A stretch of 64,000 nucleotides of DNA from Clostridia bacterium (lineage in GTDB: Bacteria; Bacillota; Clostridia; Oscillospirales; Acutalibacteraceae), in assembly GCA_017431035.1 (NCBI GenBank), contig JAFRLW010000028.1, positions 1 through 64,000 of the forward strand, given 5' to 3'. Below are positions 54,181 to 63,374 of the stretch, piece after piece. Below the pieces are notes generated by a model, which worked only from the letters and a program-made list of their open reading frames with translations, was not told the DNA's origin and ran no database searches. Position numbers and translations under genes: made by a program. Every line of letters begins with the position of its first letter. Positions within the stretch are counted from its first letter, which is position 1.

Positions 54181-54214
54181 ATTTATCACCAGTTAATAAT
54201 ATGAAAATGCTATT
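54167..54214 (-). promoter_or_regulatory. Hairpin enclosing the DUF4830 start codon
   Basis: AATAGCATTTTCATATT (54167-54183) and AATATGAAAATGCTATT (54198-54214) are perfectly complementary, with a 14-nt loop. On the minus strand the 3' arm holds the ATG at 54180 and a second ATG at 54174; the loop holds GGTGAT. There is no T tract, so it is not a terminator. Confidence 0.75.
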
Positions 54215-54221
54215 TATAATA

Positions 54222-54692
54222 TTATTCGGTTATAAGGCAAACCGCATGGGCGGCTATTCCCTTTTCTTCACCGGTAAAACCGAGTTTTTCTTCGGTGGTC
54301 GCTTTAACGCTGACGCTGTCCTTTTCTATTTTAAGCGCCGCCGCAATATTCTCTCTCATAGTCTCTATATAAGGGGAGAGTTTAGGTCTTTCAGCCAAAA
54401 CAGTGGAGTCTATATTAAGAACAAAATATCCTTTTTCTTTTAACAGTTCTCCCGTTTTTTCAAGCAGTTTTACAGACGAAATACCGAAATATTTCATATC
54501 CGAGTCGGGAAAATGTTTGCCTATATCGCCAAGTGCCGCCGCTCCGAGCAGGGCGTCGCATATGGCGTGGAGTAAAACGTCGGCGTCGGAATGGCCTAAA
54601 AGCCCTGCTTCGTGAGGTATCTCTACCCCGCCGATAATCAGTTTGCGGTCAGGCGCCAAAGCGTGAACGTCATATCCGTGACCTATTCTCAT
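54222..54692 (-). CDS. ispF: 2-C-methyl-D-erythritol 2,4-cyclodiphosphate synthase
   Basis: 156 residues. [12 protein letters not shown] (metal ligands Asp 8 and His 10), [20 protein letters not shown] (His 42), [15 protein letters not shown], and the trimer-interface end [20 protein letters not shown]. It makes the cyclic diphosphate of the MEP pathway. Start overlaps ispD by 4 nt (ATGA). Confidence 0.96.
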   Translation of the reverse strand: MRIGHGYDVHALAPDRKLIIGGVEIPHEAGLLGHSDADVLLHAICDALLGAAALGDIGKHFPDSDMKYFGISSVKLLEKTGELLKEKGYFVLNIDSTVLAERPKLSPYIETMRENIAAALKIEKDSVSVKATTEEKLGFTGEEKGIAAHAVCLITE

Positions 54693-55414
54693 AAAAGACC
54701 TCCGTTTATTATCGCCTTTGCAATAAGTATATCATCAGGCGTTGTTATCTTTATGTTCCTTTTGTCGCCTAAAACGGCTTTGACTTTATATCCGGCATTT
54801 TCAAGCACCGAAACGTCATCGGTAAAATCGCCGTTCTTTTCCGCCGCAGAAAGAAACTTTTCAACCTTTACGCCCTGCGGCGTTTGAGCAAGGTACAATT
54901 TTTTCCTGTCAACCGTACCTTTTACAATTCCGTTTTCGTCTGCCTCTTTTACAGTATCGCTGACCTTAATAACGGGAAGCACCCCGTCAAAACTTTTAAG
55001 CGCCGATATGCAGTCATAGATAATATTGTCGTTTATAAAAGGTCTTGCCCCGTCGTGAATAAGCACCGATTCGTCCTTTTTATCAAGTCTTGCGATACCG
55101 CATTTTACCGAGTGGTGTCGGTCTTTTCCACCCTCTATAATATCGGAGACCTTATTTATTGCGTATTCCTCGCAAATACTCTCCATTTTAAGTATGTCTT
55201 CCTTTCTTGTTACAAGAATTATTTTGCTGATATATGGTGAACGCTCAAAGGCGAGAAGAGTATGGGCTATTACCGGTTTGCCGTCAAGAAGCATAGTTTG
55301 TTTGTTAACTTTGCCCATACGACTTGAACTGCCTGCGGCGACAACAATCACCGGCAAAGGCATAATGTCGGAAGGCTTTACCACATATTCAAGTTTTGGT
55401 TTTTCCGTTATCAT
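54689..55414 (-). CDS. ispD: 2-C-methyl-D-erythritol 4-phosphate cytidylyltransferase
   Basis: About 241 residues from the ATG at 55414; an alternative GTG lies 3 codons upstream. [20 protein letters not shown] (CTP-binding loop), [17 protein letters not shown] [15 protein letters not shown], and AQTPQGVK. An N-terminal extension of ~22 residues precedes the usual start, as in some Clostridia. With ispF and ispH this covers three MEP-pathway steps in the window. Confidence 0.95.
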   Translation of the reverse strand: MITEKPKLEYVVKPSDIMPLPVIVVAAGSSSRMGKVNKQTMLLDGKPVIAHTLLAFERSPYISKIILVTRKEDILKMESICEEYAINKVSDIIEGGKDRHHSVKCGIARLDKKDESVLIHDGARPFINDNIIYDCISALKSFDGVLPVIKVSDTVKEADENGIVKGTVDRKKLYLAQTPQGVKVEKFLSAAEKNGDFTDDVSVLENAGYKVKAVLGDKRNIKITTPDDILIAKAIINGGLL

Positions 55415-55477
55415 AAAAGCCACATCCCATAAAAACTTATTGGCGGCAAGGACAATAAGTAAAGTCTTATTAAAAAA

Positions 55478-55508
55478 CGCACCCTTACTCCAAAAGGGAA
55501 AGGGTGCG
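55478..55508 (-). terminator. Terminator of the CD1247-type gene
   Basis: 9-bp stem CGCACCCTT/AAGGGTGCG, followed on the minus strand by six T. It ends the efp-CD1247 transcript just upstream of ispD. Confidence 0.85.
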
Positions 55509-55521
55509 AAAAAGATACAAA

Positions 55522-55968
55522 TTATTCCTTATCGGCGGTTTCTTCGGTTTCTTCCTCTTTGCAATCTTCACAATCGCACTCGCAGTCGAAATCAAACTCA
55601 AGATTTTCGCCACAGTTCGGGCATTCAATTCCGCCCTCTTCTATCATATCTTCATCAAGGTAGATAGTATCGTGACAGTTAGGGCACTCTATTTCATAAA
55701 GTTCGTCATCGTCACAGTCACAGTCACAATCGTCCTCATCGTATACTATTTCCTCAACTAAAGAGAGATCCTCATCAACAGCGTCGATTTGTTCGCCCAT
55801 TTCTTCGCAAACGTCTTCTATCTCGCAAATCTCAGCGGTAACGTCGCTCAAAAGGTCTATAATCGCCTCAAGGATTTTACCCTCTTTGGTGGTGGTGTCG
55901 AGTTCTAAACCCTCTGCCAAACCCTTGATATAAGAAATCTTCTCACAAATATCCATATTTTCGTTCAT
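55522..55968 (-). CDS. CD1247-type acidic zinc-ribbon protein
   Basis: 148 residues from the ATG at 55968, six bases after GAGGTG. Residues ~1-75 form the helical N-terminal domain known from Clostridioides CD1247 (MDICEKISYIKGLAEGLELD, KEGKILEAIIDLLSDVT). Then an extremely acidic Asp/Cys segment, then a zinc ribbon (ECPNCHDTIYL ... ECPNCGENLEF) and a CECDCEDC end. Function is unknown. It follows efp by 30 bp, likely the same transcript. Confidence 0.88.
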   Translation of the reverse strand: MNENMDICEKISYIKGLAEGLELDTTTKEGKILEAIIDLLSDVTAEICEIEDVCEEMGEQIDAVDEDLSLVEEIVYDEDDCDCDCDDDELYEIECPNCHDTIYLDEDMIEEGGIECPNCGENLEFDFDCECDCEDCKEEETEETADKE

Positions 55969-55998
55969 ATCAAACACCTCAATAATAATCTAAGCGGC

Positions 55999-56556
55999 TT
56001 ACGCTTTTTCCATATATTCACCGGTACGGGTGTCAATACGGATAACTTCACCCTCATTGATAAAGAGCGGAACACGTATCTCGGCACCGGTCTCAAGGGT
56101 AGCAGGTTTTGTAGCATTGGTAGCGGTGTTACCTGCAAAGCCGGGTTCGGTATTAGAAACGGTCAGTTCTACAAATGTAGGCGGTTCAACACCGAAAACC
56201 TTTCCTTTGTAAGAGAGTATTTTGCAAACCATATTCTCTTTTACAAACTTAAAGTTGTCCGAAAGTTCGGATGCGTTTATCGGAACAAGCTCATAAGTTT
56301 CCTGATCCATAAAGTAATACAGATCACCGTCATTATACGAATACTCCATATCCTTGCGCTCTATAAAAGCGGTGGGGAACTTGGCGGTCGGGTTGTATGA
56401 TTTTTCAACAACCGATCCGGTTATAACATTTTTTGTTTTGGTTCTTACAAACGCCGCACCTTTACCCGGTTTAACGTGCTGGAACTCGATGATCTGTAAA
56501 ACCTGACCATCTTCCTCAAAGGTTACGCCATTTCTGAAATCGCCGGCACTAATCAC
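55999..56556 (-). CDS. efp: Elongation factor P
   Basis: 185 residues from the GTG at 56556, eight bases after GGAGG; a TTG five codons upstream is inside that site. [20 protein letters not shown], the loop [16 protein letters not shown] with the tip Lys, and the C-terminal domain [20 protein letters not shown]. It rescues ribosomes at proline stretches. No genes for the known tip-Lys modifications are adjacent. Confidence 0.96.
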   Translation of the reverse strand: MISAGDFRNGVTFEEDGQVLQIIEFQHVKPGKGAAFVRTKTKNVITGSVVEKSYNPTAKFPTAFIERKDMEYSYNDGDLYYFMDQETYELVPINASELSDNFKFVKENMVCKILSYKGKVFGVEPPTFVELTVSNTEPGFAGNTATNATKPATLETGAEIRVPLFINEGEVIRIDTRTGEYMEKA

Positions 56557-56634
56557 TATTATTTCCTCCAATATAAAAATATATTATTATCGTTATAAAT
56601 TATAAGGCTTAAAGCCCTTTTTGTCAAGTCGGGG

Positions 56635-58083
56635 TTAATGTTTCTTCCACATTGCAGGTGTGAAAAGCAACAATAGCGGGAATATTTCAAGACGGCCAAG
56701 CAACATAGCAACTGATAGCACCACTTTTGAAAACGAGGAATATGCGGCATAGTTGCCCGCAGGTCCTACGATATCAAGTCCCGGTCCTATGTTGTTTATA
56801 CAAGCAAGTGTTGCGCTGAGGTTTGTTTCCGTATTGAACGGAGGCGGCTCAAGGCAGAGCAACATAAATACCGCCATTATACAAATGATGTAAAGGATGA
56901 AATAAACGCTTACGTTCTTAAGCGTATCCTCATCAACCGGTTTTGAGTCAAAACGTACCACCGAAACGGATTTCGGGTGAAGCATATGCTTTATCTCCCT
57001 GCCCACCTGTTTTATAAGCAGCGCAACACGGGATACTTTCAGTCCGCCTGCGGTTGAGCCTGAGCATCCGCCTATCATCATTATAACCAGCAGCAGTCCC
57101 CTTGAGAAAAGCGGCCATTTGTCAAAGTCTACAGTGGAATATCCCGTTGTGGTCATTATTGAGGACACCTGGAAAAACGAGTTTCTGACGGTTTCGGAAA
57201 AATTGTTGTAAAGAAAAGATACGTTAAAAGATATGAGAACAAAAGAAATAAAGAATATGGATAAATACCAAAGCAATTCTTTACTTTTAAGAACGCCCTT
57301 TATTCTTTTTGCGATAATCAGATAATAAATATTAAAATTGACGCCGAAAATCAGCATAAAAATACCTATTACCCATTGACAGTAGGGCGAATAATAGGCA
57401 ATGCTCTCTCTCTTAATACCAAAACCACCGGTACCGGCGGTACCGAAAGAATGAAGCAGGCTCTCATAAAAGGTCATACCGCCGCAAAGAAGCAACACGA
57501 CCTCTATAGCGGTTATAACTATATAAATAGAATAAAGTATTTTTGCCGTTTGTTTAAGGCGGGGAACTATTTTATCAACTACGGGTCCCGGAACTTCCGC
57601 CCTCATAATATGCACAGTTCTGTCCGACAGGTTAGGTATTATCGCCATAACGAAAAGCAAAATACCCATACCGCCTATCCAGTGGGTAAAACTACGCCAG
57701 AAAAGTATTCCCCGACTTAGTTTTTCAACATCCCTTACAATCGAAGCGCCGGTGGTGGTAAAACCGCTGACCGTTTCAAAAACTGCGTCAAAATAATTCG
57801 GTATTTCCCGACTGATTGTAAAAGGCAACGCTCCCACAAGGGACATAACTATCCAAACGAGCGCAACTATTATAAAGCCCTCTTTAGCATAAATAGTGGT
57901 TTTTCGAGGCTTTGAAACGAGCCATAATAAAAGACCCGTAAACAACGAAAAGAGAGCAGTTATAAGAAAAGCGAAAAAGCATTTTTCCAGGTAGTAAACC
58001 GATACCGCCATAGGCAATGCCAAAAGCGCCGCCTCGGCTATGAGCATTCTACCCAAAATGTTTAGTACCATTCTGCGGTTCAT
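56635..58083 (-). CDS. trkH: Potassium uptake protein TrkH
   Basis: 482 residues with about ten hydrophobic segments and four pore-loop repeats (e.g. GFTTTGASIV, FGTAGTGGFG, TTTGYSTVDF, and the NIGPGLDIVGPAGNYAAY end). Opening RRMVLNILGRMLIAEAALLA is typical. It is the membrane subunit of a K+ importer gated by TrkA, encoded directly upstream. It follows trkA by 13 bp. A second K+ channel subunit begins at 63751. Confidence 0.94.
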   Translation of the reverse strand: MNRRMVLNILGRMLIAEAALLALPMAVSVYYLEKCFFAFLITALFSLFTGLLLWLVSKPRKTTIYAKEGFIIVALVWIVMSLVGALPFTISREIPNYFDAVFETVSGFTTTGASIVRDVEKLSRGILFWRSFTHWIGGMGILLFVMAIIPNLSDRTVHIMRAEVPGPVVDKIVPRLKQTAKILYSIYIVITAIEVVLLLCGGMTFYESLLHSFGTAGTGGFGIKRESIAYYSPYCQWVIGIFMLIFGVNFNIYYLIIAKRIKGVLKSKELLWYLSIFFISFVLISFNVSFLYNNFSETVRNSFFQVSSIMTTTGYSTVDFDKWPLFSRGLLLVIMMIGGCSGSTAGGLKVSRVALLIKQVGREIKHMLHPKSVSVVRFDSKPVDEDTLKNVSVYFILYIICIMAVFMLLCLEPPPFNTETNLSATLACINNIGPGLDIVGPAGNYAAYSSFSKVVLSVAMLLGRLEIFPLLLLFTPAMWKKH

Positions 58084-58096
58084 TTGCTATTTCCTT

Positions 58097-59461
58097 TCAC
58101 TCAATAATATCATTAAGGTTTAATATGTTTTTGTTTGTAGAGATGATAACAACCTTATCACCCTCTAAAATATAGTCGTCGCCTGAGGGAATAATTATCT
58201 GACGACGGTTGCGTATAATTCCTGCGATAATTGCATTTTTAGCCGTCTTAATTTCTTTAATCGGCACATTTATATACTCAAAATCCTTGCCGACCTTGAA
58301 CTCTACCGCCTCAACCTTTTCGTCAAGCAGTCTGTAGAGCGTTTCTATATTACTGCTGTTAATAGAGTTTTGAAGCGCACGGGCATAGCGTGAAACGACG
58401 TCCTCTATTATATGTTTCGGGGAAATAAGGGTATCAAGTCCTAATCTTTCGGCAATATTATAAAGTTCTTGTCTGTTGACCTTTGTCACCACTTTAGGCA
58501 CTGAGAGGGTGGAAGCAAAATAGGAAATAAGTATATTTTGCTCGTCCATACCGGTAAGTGTTATGAAAGCATCTACGTTTCCTATTCCCTCTTCAAGCAA
58601 AACTTCCTGTTCGGAACCGTCGCCGTTTATAACGGTGACCTCCGGTACCGATTTTGCAAGTTTTTCACATTTTTTTGCGTCAAGGTCAATGGCTTTAACG
58701 TTGTTTCCGCCGCCGACTAACATCCTCGACAAATATTCCGAAACTCTGCCTGCGCCGAGAATAATAATATTTCTCGCACGTTTTTGCATAATGTCCAGTT
58801 GTTTTAAGAGTTTCTCTATTTCGGAAGTTTCGGCGGTTAGACCTATCTTATCCCCTGCCATAAGTTTGAAATCACCGCCGGGGATATACACCTCGTCGCC
58901 CCTGCCGACAGCGCAAATAAGAAACTTTCCGCTATACTTTTTTCGAAGTTCAACAAGGGTAACGCCGTCAAGTTTAGAACCGGGTTTTATGACAAGTTCT
59001 ATCATTTCAAAATTGCGACGTGAAAAGGTTTCTATATTAACGGCGGAGGGAAGTTTCAATATGTTGAATATTTCCTTAGCCGCAAGAAGTTCCGGATTTA
59101 TGACAAGAGAAATATCCATATGTTGTTTTATAAAACTAAGGCTCTTATCATTTATCTCAGGGCTTCTGATACGTGATACGGTATGCTTTGCGCCCATTTT
59201 TTTAGCCATAAAACAGGAAAGCATATTTGTTTCATCTGAATCGGTGACTGAAATAAACATATCGCACTCGCCGGCGCCTGCATCAATAAGGGTTTCCTGA
59301 TCGGTTCCGCTTCCCGTTACACACATTACGTCATATATGTTGGTAACAGTTTGAACCACCGCTTTTGACTTATCAACAGCGATTATATCGTGACCCTCAG
59401 ACACAAGACGGTTTATAATTGCGGTGCCTATTTTTCCGCATCCGACAACAGTAACTTTCAT
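58097..59461 (-). CDS. trkA: Trk potassium regulatory protein TrkA
   Basis: 454 residues, two tandem RCK units: KVTVVGCGKIGTAIINRLVS (NAD loop 1), then a RCK_C part (PGSKLDGVTLVELRKKYSG), NIIILGAGRVSEYLSRMLVG (NAD loop 2) and a second RCK_C (IKEIKTAKNAIIAGIIRNRR). It binds the cytoplasmic face of TrkH and gates it with nucleotides. First gene of the trkA-trkH operon. Confidence 0.95.
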   Translation of the reverse strand: MKVTVVGCGKIGTAIINRLVSEGHDIIAVDKSKAVVQTVTNIYDVMCVTGSGTDQETLIDAGAGECDMFISVTDSDETNMLSCFMAKKMGAKHTVSRIRSPEINDKSLSFIKQHMDISLVINPELLAAKEIFNILKLPSAVNIETFSRRNFEMIELVIKPGSKLDGVTLVELRKKYSGKFLICAVGRGDEVYIPGGDFKLMAGDKIGLTAETSEIEKLLKQLDIMQKRARNIIILGAGRVSEYLSRMLVGGGNNVKAIDLDAKKCEKLAKSVPEVTVINGDGSEQEVLLEEGIGNVDAFITLTGMDEQNILISYFASTLSVPKVVTKVNRQELYNIAERLGLDTLISPKHIIEDVVSRYARALQNSINSSNIETLYRLLDEKVEAVEFKVGKDFEYINVPIKEIKTAKNAIIAGIIRNRRQIIIPSGDDYILEGDKVVIISTNKNILNLNDIIE

Positions 59462-59558
59462 ACAAAATACTCCTATAAAAATTATCGTGTTAATTATACT
59501 ATATTATTTAAGATATTTCCACATATTTTTAATTTGGACTATAATTTTCAAAAAAATG

Positions 59559-59587
59559 TTGCAAAATGATAAAAGATATGCTATCAT
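59559..59587 (+). promoter_or_regulatory. Promoter of secG
   Basis: TTGCAA (59559-59564), 17-bp spacer, TATCAT (59582-59587); GGAGG follows at 59612 before the ATG at 59628. Confidence 0.6.
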
Positions 59588-59627
59588 AATTTGGTATCTG
59601 ATGATAGATTAACGGAGGTTTAAGATA

Positions 59628-59879
59628 ATGAACGCACTTCAAATCATTATAGGGATTCTCACAATTATTGTTTCCCTCATTATTATTGCGGTAATTTTGT
59701 TCCAGCAGGGACATCGTGCCGGTGTAAACGGTGTTATTTCAGGCGGCGCCGATACTTTCCTTTCGAAAAACAAGGCTCGCACCTTTGACGCCACCCTTGC
59801 AAGAATTACAAAATATATCGCTATCGTATTTTTTGTTTTGGCTCTTGCGGCTAACGTAGTTGCGGCTTTGGTTAAATAA
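59628..59879 (+). CDS. secG: Preprotein translocase subunit SecG
   Basis: 83 residues with two membrane helices (~2-25, ~60-80) and the conserved loop LFQQGHRAGVNGVISGGADT, FLSKNKARTFDATLARITK. Accessory subunit of SecYEG. It stands alone with its own promoter and a terminator; the usual neighbour rnr-smpB is not seen. Confidence 0.95.
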   Translation: MNALQIIIGILTIIVSLIIIAVILFQQGHRAGVNGVISGGADTFLSKNKARTFDATLARITKYIAIVFFVLALAANVVAALVK

Positions 59880-59899
59880 TTTTTATAAGCAAAGTAATT

Positions 59900-59926
59900 A
59901 AAGCGCCCGTCAGGGTGCTTTTTTTA
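59900..59926 (+). terminator. Terminator of secG
   Basis: Stem AAAGCGCCC/GGGTGCTTT (one G-T pair), GTCA loop, seven T. Confidence 0.85.
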
Positions 59927-60016
59927 TAGGATGACAAACGGTAGGCAGGGTTGCGGTTTTCGACATCCCGTTTATATAAAGCGTAACAACACATATTCCC
60001 TATTATAGATTATAGA

Positions 60017-60043
60017 AAAACGGGCGGTATATCCGCCCGTTTT
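60017..60043. terminator. Hairpin of the intergenic repeat family / terminator
   Basis: 11-bp perfect stem AAAACGGGCGG/CCGCCCGTTTT with a TATAT loop. It ends the feo operon on the minus strand and belongs to the same repeat type as 44335-44359. A partial GGCAGGG...CGACATCCCGTT unit lies at 59941-59971. Confidence 0.75.
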
Positions 60044-60067
60044 CTACTGTCTGTCGTCTAATGTCTG

Positions 60068-60241
60068 TTATTTGTTGTGACATTGTCCGCTCATAGGACA
60101 ATTGGCACAACCGCAACCGCAGGAAGATTTACCTTTTTTCTTGTCTTTTATAACTTTATAAGTCACAAGCGATAATAATGCGATCAATATAAGAGCCACA
60201 ACAATAGTGCCTATATTCGCTTTAAGAAACGATAAAAACAT
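60068..60241 (-). CDS. FeoB-associated Cys-rich membrane protein
   Basis: 57 residues: one membrane helix (~8-29), a basic linker (KDKKKGKS) and the Cys-rich end SCGCGCANCPMSGQCHNK. This is the small family found after feoB in many Clostridia. It probably handles iron or interacts with FeoB; direct evidence is limited. It starts 27 bp after feoB with GGAAG as a weak ribosome site. Confidence 0.9.
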   Translation of the reverse strand: MFLSFLKANIGTIVVALILIALLSLVTYKVIKDKKKGKSSCGCGCANCPMSGQCHNK

Positions 60242-60268
60242 ATAAATCTTCCTTTCTTTTTTATTCTA

Positions 60269-62668
60269 TTATCTCTTAATTTTGAGGGTATTTGCTTCTT
60301 TATATTTCTTGAAGAATACCATATAGATTATAAAGATCAGCGCAGCAATAGCAAAGATTAGTCCTATAATATTAACCTTGCCGATAAAGATGTTGCCGAA
60401 CTGGTTAATCATAAGGGATACAATGTATGCAAATCCGCACTGATAACCGATAGCAAACCAAGTCCATTTTGCATTGTTCATCTCTCTCTTGATAGCGCCG
60501 ATAGCGGCAAAACAAGGAGCGCAAAGCAGGTTGAATACAAGGAACGAATAACCGGTAATTCCGTTAAAGGCACTACCGAGTGTCTCCCAAACGGAAGCCT
60601 CTCCGCCGCCGTAGAGAATACCCATAGTACCAACGATATTCTCTTTTGCAACAAGACCTGTGATAGAAGCAACTGTTGCCTGCCATGTACCAAAACCGAG
60701 AGGAGCAAATATCCAGGCAATACCTTTACCTATAAAGGCAAGTAGTGAGTTTCCGAGTTCTTCTTCGGAAAGCATTCTGAAACTTCTGTCCACAAAACCG
60801 AAATAGGATGTAAACCAAACAATAACGGTTGAGAGAAGGATAATGGTTCCTGCCTTTTTGATAAATGACCAGCCACGCTCCCACATAGAACGAAGAACGT
60901 TTTTAAGGGTGGGCATATGGTAAGCAGGGAGTTCCATAACAAACGGAGCAGGATCGCCGGCAAACATTTTGGTCTTTTTGAGCATAACGCCCGAAATGAT
61001 TATTGCCGCCATACCTATAAAGTATGCGCTGGTGGCAACGAGTGCCGAACCGCCGAAGATAGCGCCGGCTATCATAGCGATAAAGGGAACTTTAGCGCCG
61101 CAGGGGATAAAGGTTGTTGTCATAATGGTCATTCTGCGGTCACGTTCGTTTTCTATTGTTCTTGACGCCATAATTCCGGGAATACCGCATCCTGTACCTA
61201 CAAGCATAGGAATAAACGATTTACCCGAAAGACCGAACTTGCGGAAAATACGGTCAAGCACGAATGCTATACGTGCCATATAACCGCAGGCTTCAAGGAA
61301 AGCAAGCAAGAAGAAAAGTACAAGCATTTGGGGAACGAAGCCGAGTACCGCACCTACACCGGCAACGATACCGTCGTTTATAAGTCCCGAAAGCCAGTCG
61401 GCAGCGCCTATTTTTTCAAGACCTGCACCTACAAGCGCCGGAATACCCGGTACCCATACGCCATAGTCGGCGGGATCAGGCTCTTCGCCTATTTCTTCCA
61501 AAGATTTAAGAGCCTCATTGTAGTCATCTATCGTAGCAGTTTCGGTAGTAATTTCGAGGGTTTCTTCATCCTCTACCTCATAGGTGAACTCTTTTTCGGG
61601 GGCTTTGCCGTTTTCTTCCATATATGCGTCGTATGCGGAAACAATACTGTCTGATGTGGCGTATTCTTCGGCAACTTCCTCATACTGTGAAGTTCCTATA
61701 CCAAACAGGTGGAAACCGTCACCGAAAAGTCCGTCGTTAGCCCAGTCGGTAGCGGCGGCGCCTACGGTTACCATTGAAATATAGTAAACAAGGAACATAA
61801 TAGCCGCAAAGATAGGAAGTCCAAGCCAACGGTTTGTAACAACTTTGTCTATCTTATCGGAAGTTGTGAGTTTTCCTTTGTTTTTCTTTTTATAACAAGC
61901 CTTAATAACTTCGGCTATGTATATGTATCTCTCATTGGTGATAATGCTTTCGGCGTCATCATCAAGTTCGGTCTCCGCCGCAGCAATATCTTTTTCAATA
62001 TGAGAGAAAGTTTCGGGGTCTATTTTAAGGCTATCGAGCACCTTATCGTCTTTTTCAAAGATTTTTATTGCATACCATCTTTGTTGCTCTTCGGGCATAT
62101 CGTGAACAGCGGCTTCCTCAATATGAGCAATAGCGTGTTCAACCGCACCGGAGAAGGTATGCTGCGGAATTGTTTTTCCGTTTTTAGCCGCTTCTATAGC
62201 CGCTTCGGCAGCCGCCATAACTCCGTCGCCTTTAAGCGCCGAAATCTCAACTACTTCGCATCCGAGTTGACGGGAAAGTTCTTTTGTATTTATCTCGTCA
62301 CCGTTTTTGCGAACTATATCCATCATATTCACGGCTATAACAACCGGAATACCGAGTTCGGTAAGTTGAGTTGTCAGATAAAGGTTACGCTCAAGGTTGG
62401 TACCGTCAATAATATTAAGTATTGCGTCGGGTCTTTCTTCAATAAGATAATTTCTCGCAACAACCTCTTCAAGCGTGTAGGGTGATAATGAGTAAATACC
62501 CGGAAGGTCGGTTATGGTTACTTTGTCGTGTTTTTTGAGTTTACCTTCCTTTTTCTCAACAGTAACGCCGGGCCAGTTTCCGACAAACTGATTAGAACCG
62601 GTAAGAGCGTTAAAAAGGGTAGTTTTACCACTATTAGGGTTACCGGCAAGGGCAATTCTAATGTCCAT
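60269..62668 (-). CDS. feoB: Ferrous iron transporter FeoB
   Basis: 799 residues. G domain ~1-160: GNPNSGKTTLFNALTGS, TDLPGIYSLSP, NMMD, ISALKGDG. A helical domain to ~275, then about nine to ten membrane helices with Gate regions (GCGIPGIMASRT, TTFIPCGAKVPF). Residues ~318-405 are an unusually acidic external insertion between the first two membrane segments. It imports Fe2+. AGGAGAG precedes the ATG; an operator palindrome lies just upstream. Confidence 0.96.
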   Translation of the reverse strand: MDIRIALAGNPNSGKTTLFNALTGSNQFVGNWPGVTVEKKEGKLKKHDKVTITDLPGIYSLSPYTLEEVVARNYLIEERPDAILNIIDGTNLERNLYLTTQLTELGIPVVIAVNMMDIVRKNGDEINTKELSRQLGCEVVEISALKGDGVMAAAEAAIEAAKNGKTIPQHTFSGAVEHAIAHIEEAAVHDMPEEQQRWYAIKIFEKDDKVLDSLKIDPETFSHIEKDIAAAETELDDDAESIITNERYIYIAEVIKACYKKKNKGKLTTSDKIDKVVTNRWLGLPIFAAIMFLVYYISMVTVGAAATDWANDGLFGDGFHLFGIGTSQYEEVAEEYATSDSIVSAYDAYMEENGKAPEKEFTYEVEDEETLEITTETATIDDYNEALKSLEEIGEEPDPADYGVWVPGIPALVGAGLEKIGAADWLSGLINDGIVAGVGAVLGFVPQMLVLFFLLAFLEACGYMARIAFVLDRIFRKFGLSGKSFIPMLVGTGCGIPGIMASRTIENERDRRMTIMTTTFIPCGAKVPFIAMIAGAIFGGSALVATSAYFIGMAAIIISGVMLKKTKMFAGDPAPFVMELPAYHMPTLKNVLRSMWERGWSFIKKAGTIILLSTVIVWFTSYFGFVDRSFRMLSEEELGNSLLAFIGKGIAWIFAPLGFGTWQATVASITGLVAKENIVGTMGILYGGGEASVWETLGSAFNGITGYSFLVFNLLCAPCFAAIGAIKREMNNAKWTWFAIGYQCGFAYIVSLMINQFGNIFIGKVNIIGLIFAIAALIFIIYMVFFKKYKEANTLKIKR

Positions 62669-62696
62669 ATATTTCTCTCCTTATAATACACTATTT

Positions 62697-62716
62697 AAGT
62701 TAGTCAAAACTAACTT
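62697..62716. promoter_or_regulatory. Iron operator upstream of feoB
   Basis: AAGTTAGTCAAAACTAACTT: perfect 7-bp half-sites around TCAAAA. It shares AGTTAG-N6-CTAACT with the operator at 63225-63242. It lies between feoA and feoB, so feoB may have its own iron-controlled promoter; no clear -35/-10 pair was found. Confidence 0.65.
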
Positions 62717-62729
62717 GCTTCTAAAAAAA

Positions 62730-62951
62730 TTATTCAACTTCTACCATTTCACTGTCAGCTTTACGAAGACTGAGTTCATAACCTCTGACCGTGATTTCTA
62801 TCGGGTCGCCTAAGGGGGCTACTTTTCTGACGTAAATCTCTACGCCTTTTGTAATGCCCATATCCATAATTCTGCGTTTAACGGCGCCCTCACCGTGCAG
62901 CTTTACGACCTTCACGGTCTCGCCGATTTTGGCTTCTTTTAATGTTTTCAT
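62730..62951 (-). CDS. feoA: FeoA domain protein (second)
   Basis: 73 residues, SH3-like FeoA fold: EAKIGETVKVVKLHGEGAVK, RRIMDMGITKGVEIYVRKVA, PLGDPIEITVRGYELSLRK. It binds FeoB and is needed for full transport. 11 bp after the first feoA; two FeoA proteins before FeoB is common in Clostridia. Confidence 0.94.
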   Translation of the reverse strand: MKTLKEAKIGETVKVVKLHGEGAVKRRIMDMGITKGVEIYVRKVAPLGDPIEITVRGYELSLRKADSEMVEVE

Positions 62952-62962
62952 AATCTACTCCC

Positions 62963-63175
62963 CTATATAAATATTTTGCCCGCCATTTCACGGCTTATGG
63001 CAATTCTTGTATCTTTCACAACGGCAATAATATTGCCGCCGGTTTCAGATATAATCTTTATTTTGCCGCCTGCAACAAAGCCCAAATCTTCAAGGTGTTT
63101 TTTCATTTCGGGGCTTCCGCCGACACGCTTGATGATATTGTCCTCGTCAGGCTGGGCAAACAGTAAAGGCATCAT
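62963..63175 (-). CDS. feoA: FeoA domain protein (first)
   Basis: 70 residues: IIKRVGGSPEMKKHLEDLGF, VAGGKIKIISETGGNIIAVV, KDTRIAISREMAGKIFI. First gene of the feo operon; GGAGAGG precedes the start (MMPLLF). Confidence 0.93.
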   Translation of the reverse strand: MMPLLFAQPDEDNIIKRVGGSPEMKKHLEDLGFVAGGKIKIISETGGNIIAVVKDTRIAISREMAGKIFI

Positions 63176-63219
63176 TTGCTATCCTCTCCTTACGGGTTTG
63201 ATTACCTGTTGCTAACTCT

Positions 63220-63248
63220 ATTATAGTTAGCCTTTGCTAACTTGTCAA
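63220..63248 (-). promoter_or_regulatory. Promoter of the feo operon
   Basis: On the minus strand TTGACA (63248-63243), 17-bp spacer, TATAAT (63225-63220): full consensus. Confidence 0.9.
63225..63242. promoter_or_regulatory. Iron operator in the feo promoter
   Basis: AGTTAGCCTTTGCTAACT: a perfect AGTTAGC/GCTAACT palindrome filling the spacer between -35 and -10. It resembles DtxR/IdeR-type sites. The same half-sites occur at 62697-62716. Confidence 0.75.
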
Positions 63249-63323
63249 TAAAAAATTAAATATTTTTTTAATTTTAAGTGTTTTCGTCCTTGATTTACTG
63301 CCGGTAAGCTCTTATCTATATTC

Positions 63324-63352
63324 TTGACAATTACGGTTTATTACTATAAAAT
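63324..63352 (+). promoter_or_regulatory. Promoter of the DtxR-type regulator
   Basis: TTGACA (63324-63329), 17-bp spacer, TAAAAT (63347-63352). A weak AGGGTG lies before the start at 63375-63386. Confidence 0.65.
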
Positions 63353-63374
63353 ATTTGTATATCATATATAAAGG

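Noticed and set aside
54167..54214. Terminator after ispF
   Set aside because: There is no T tract after the stem, and the 3' arm contains the next gene's start codon.
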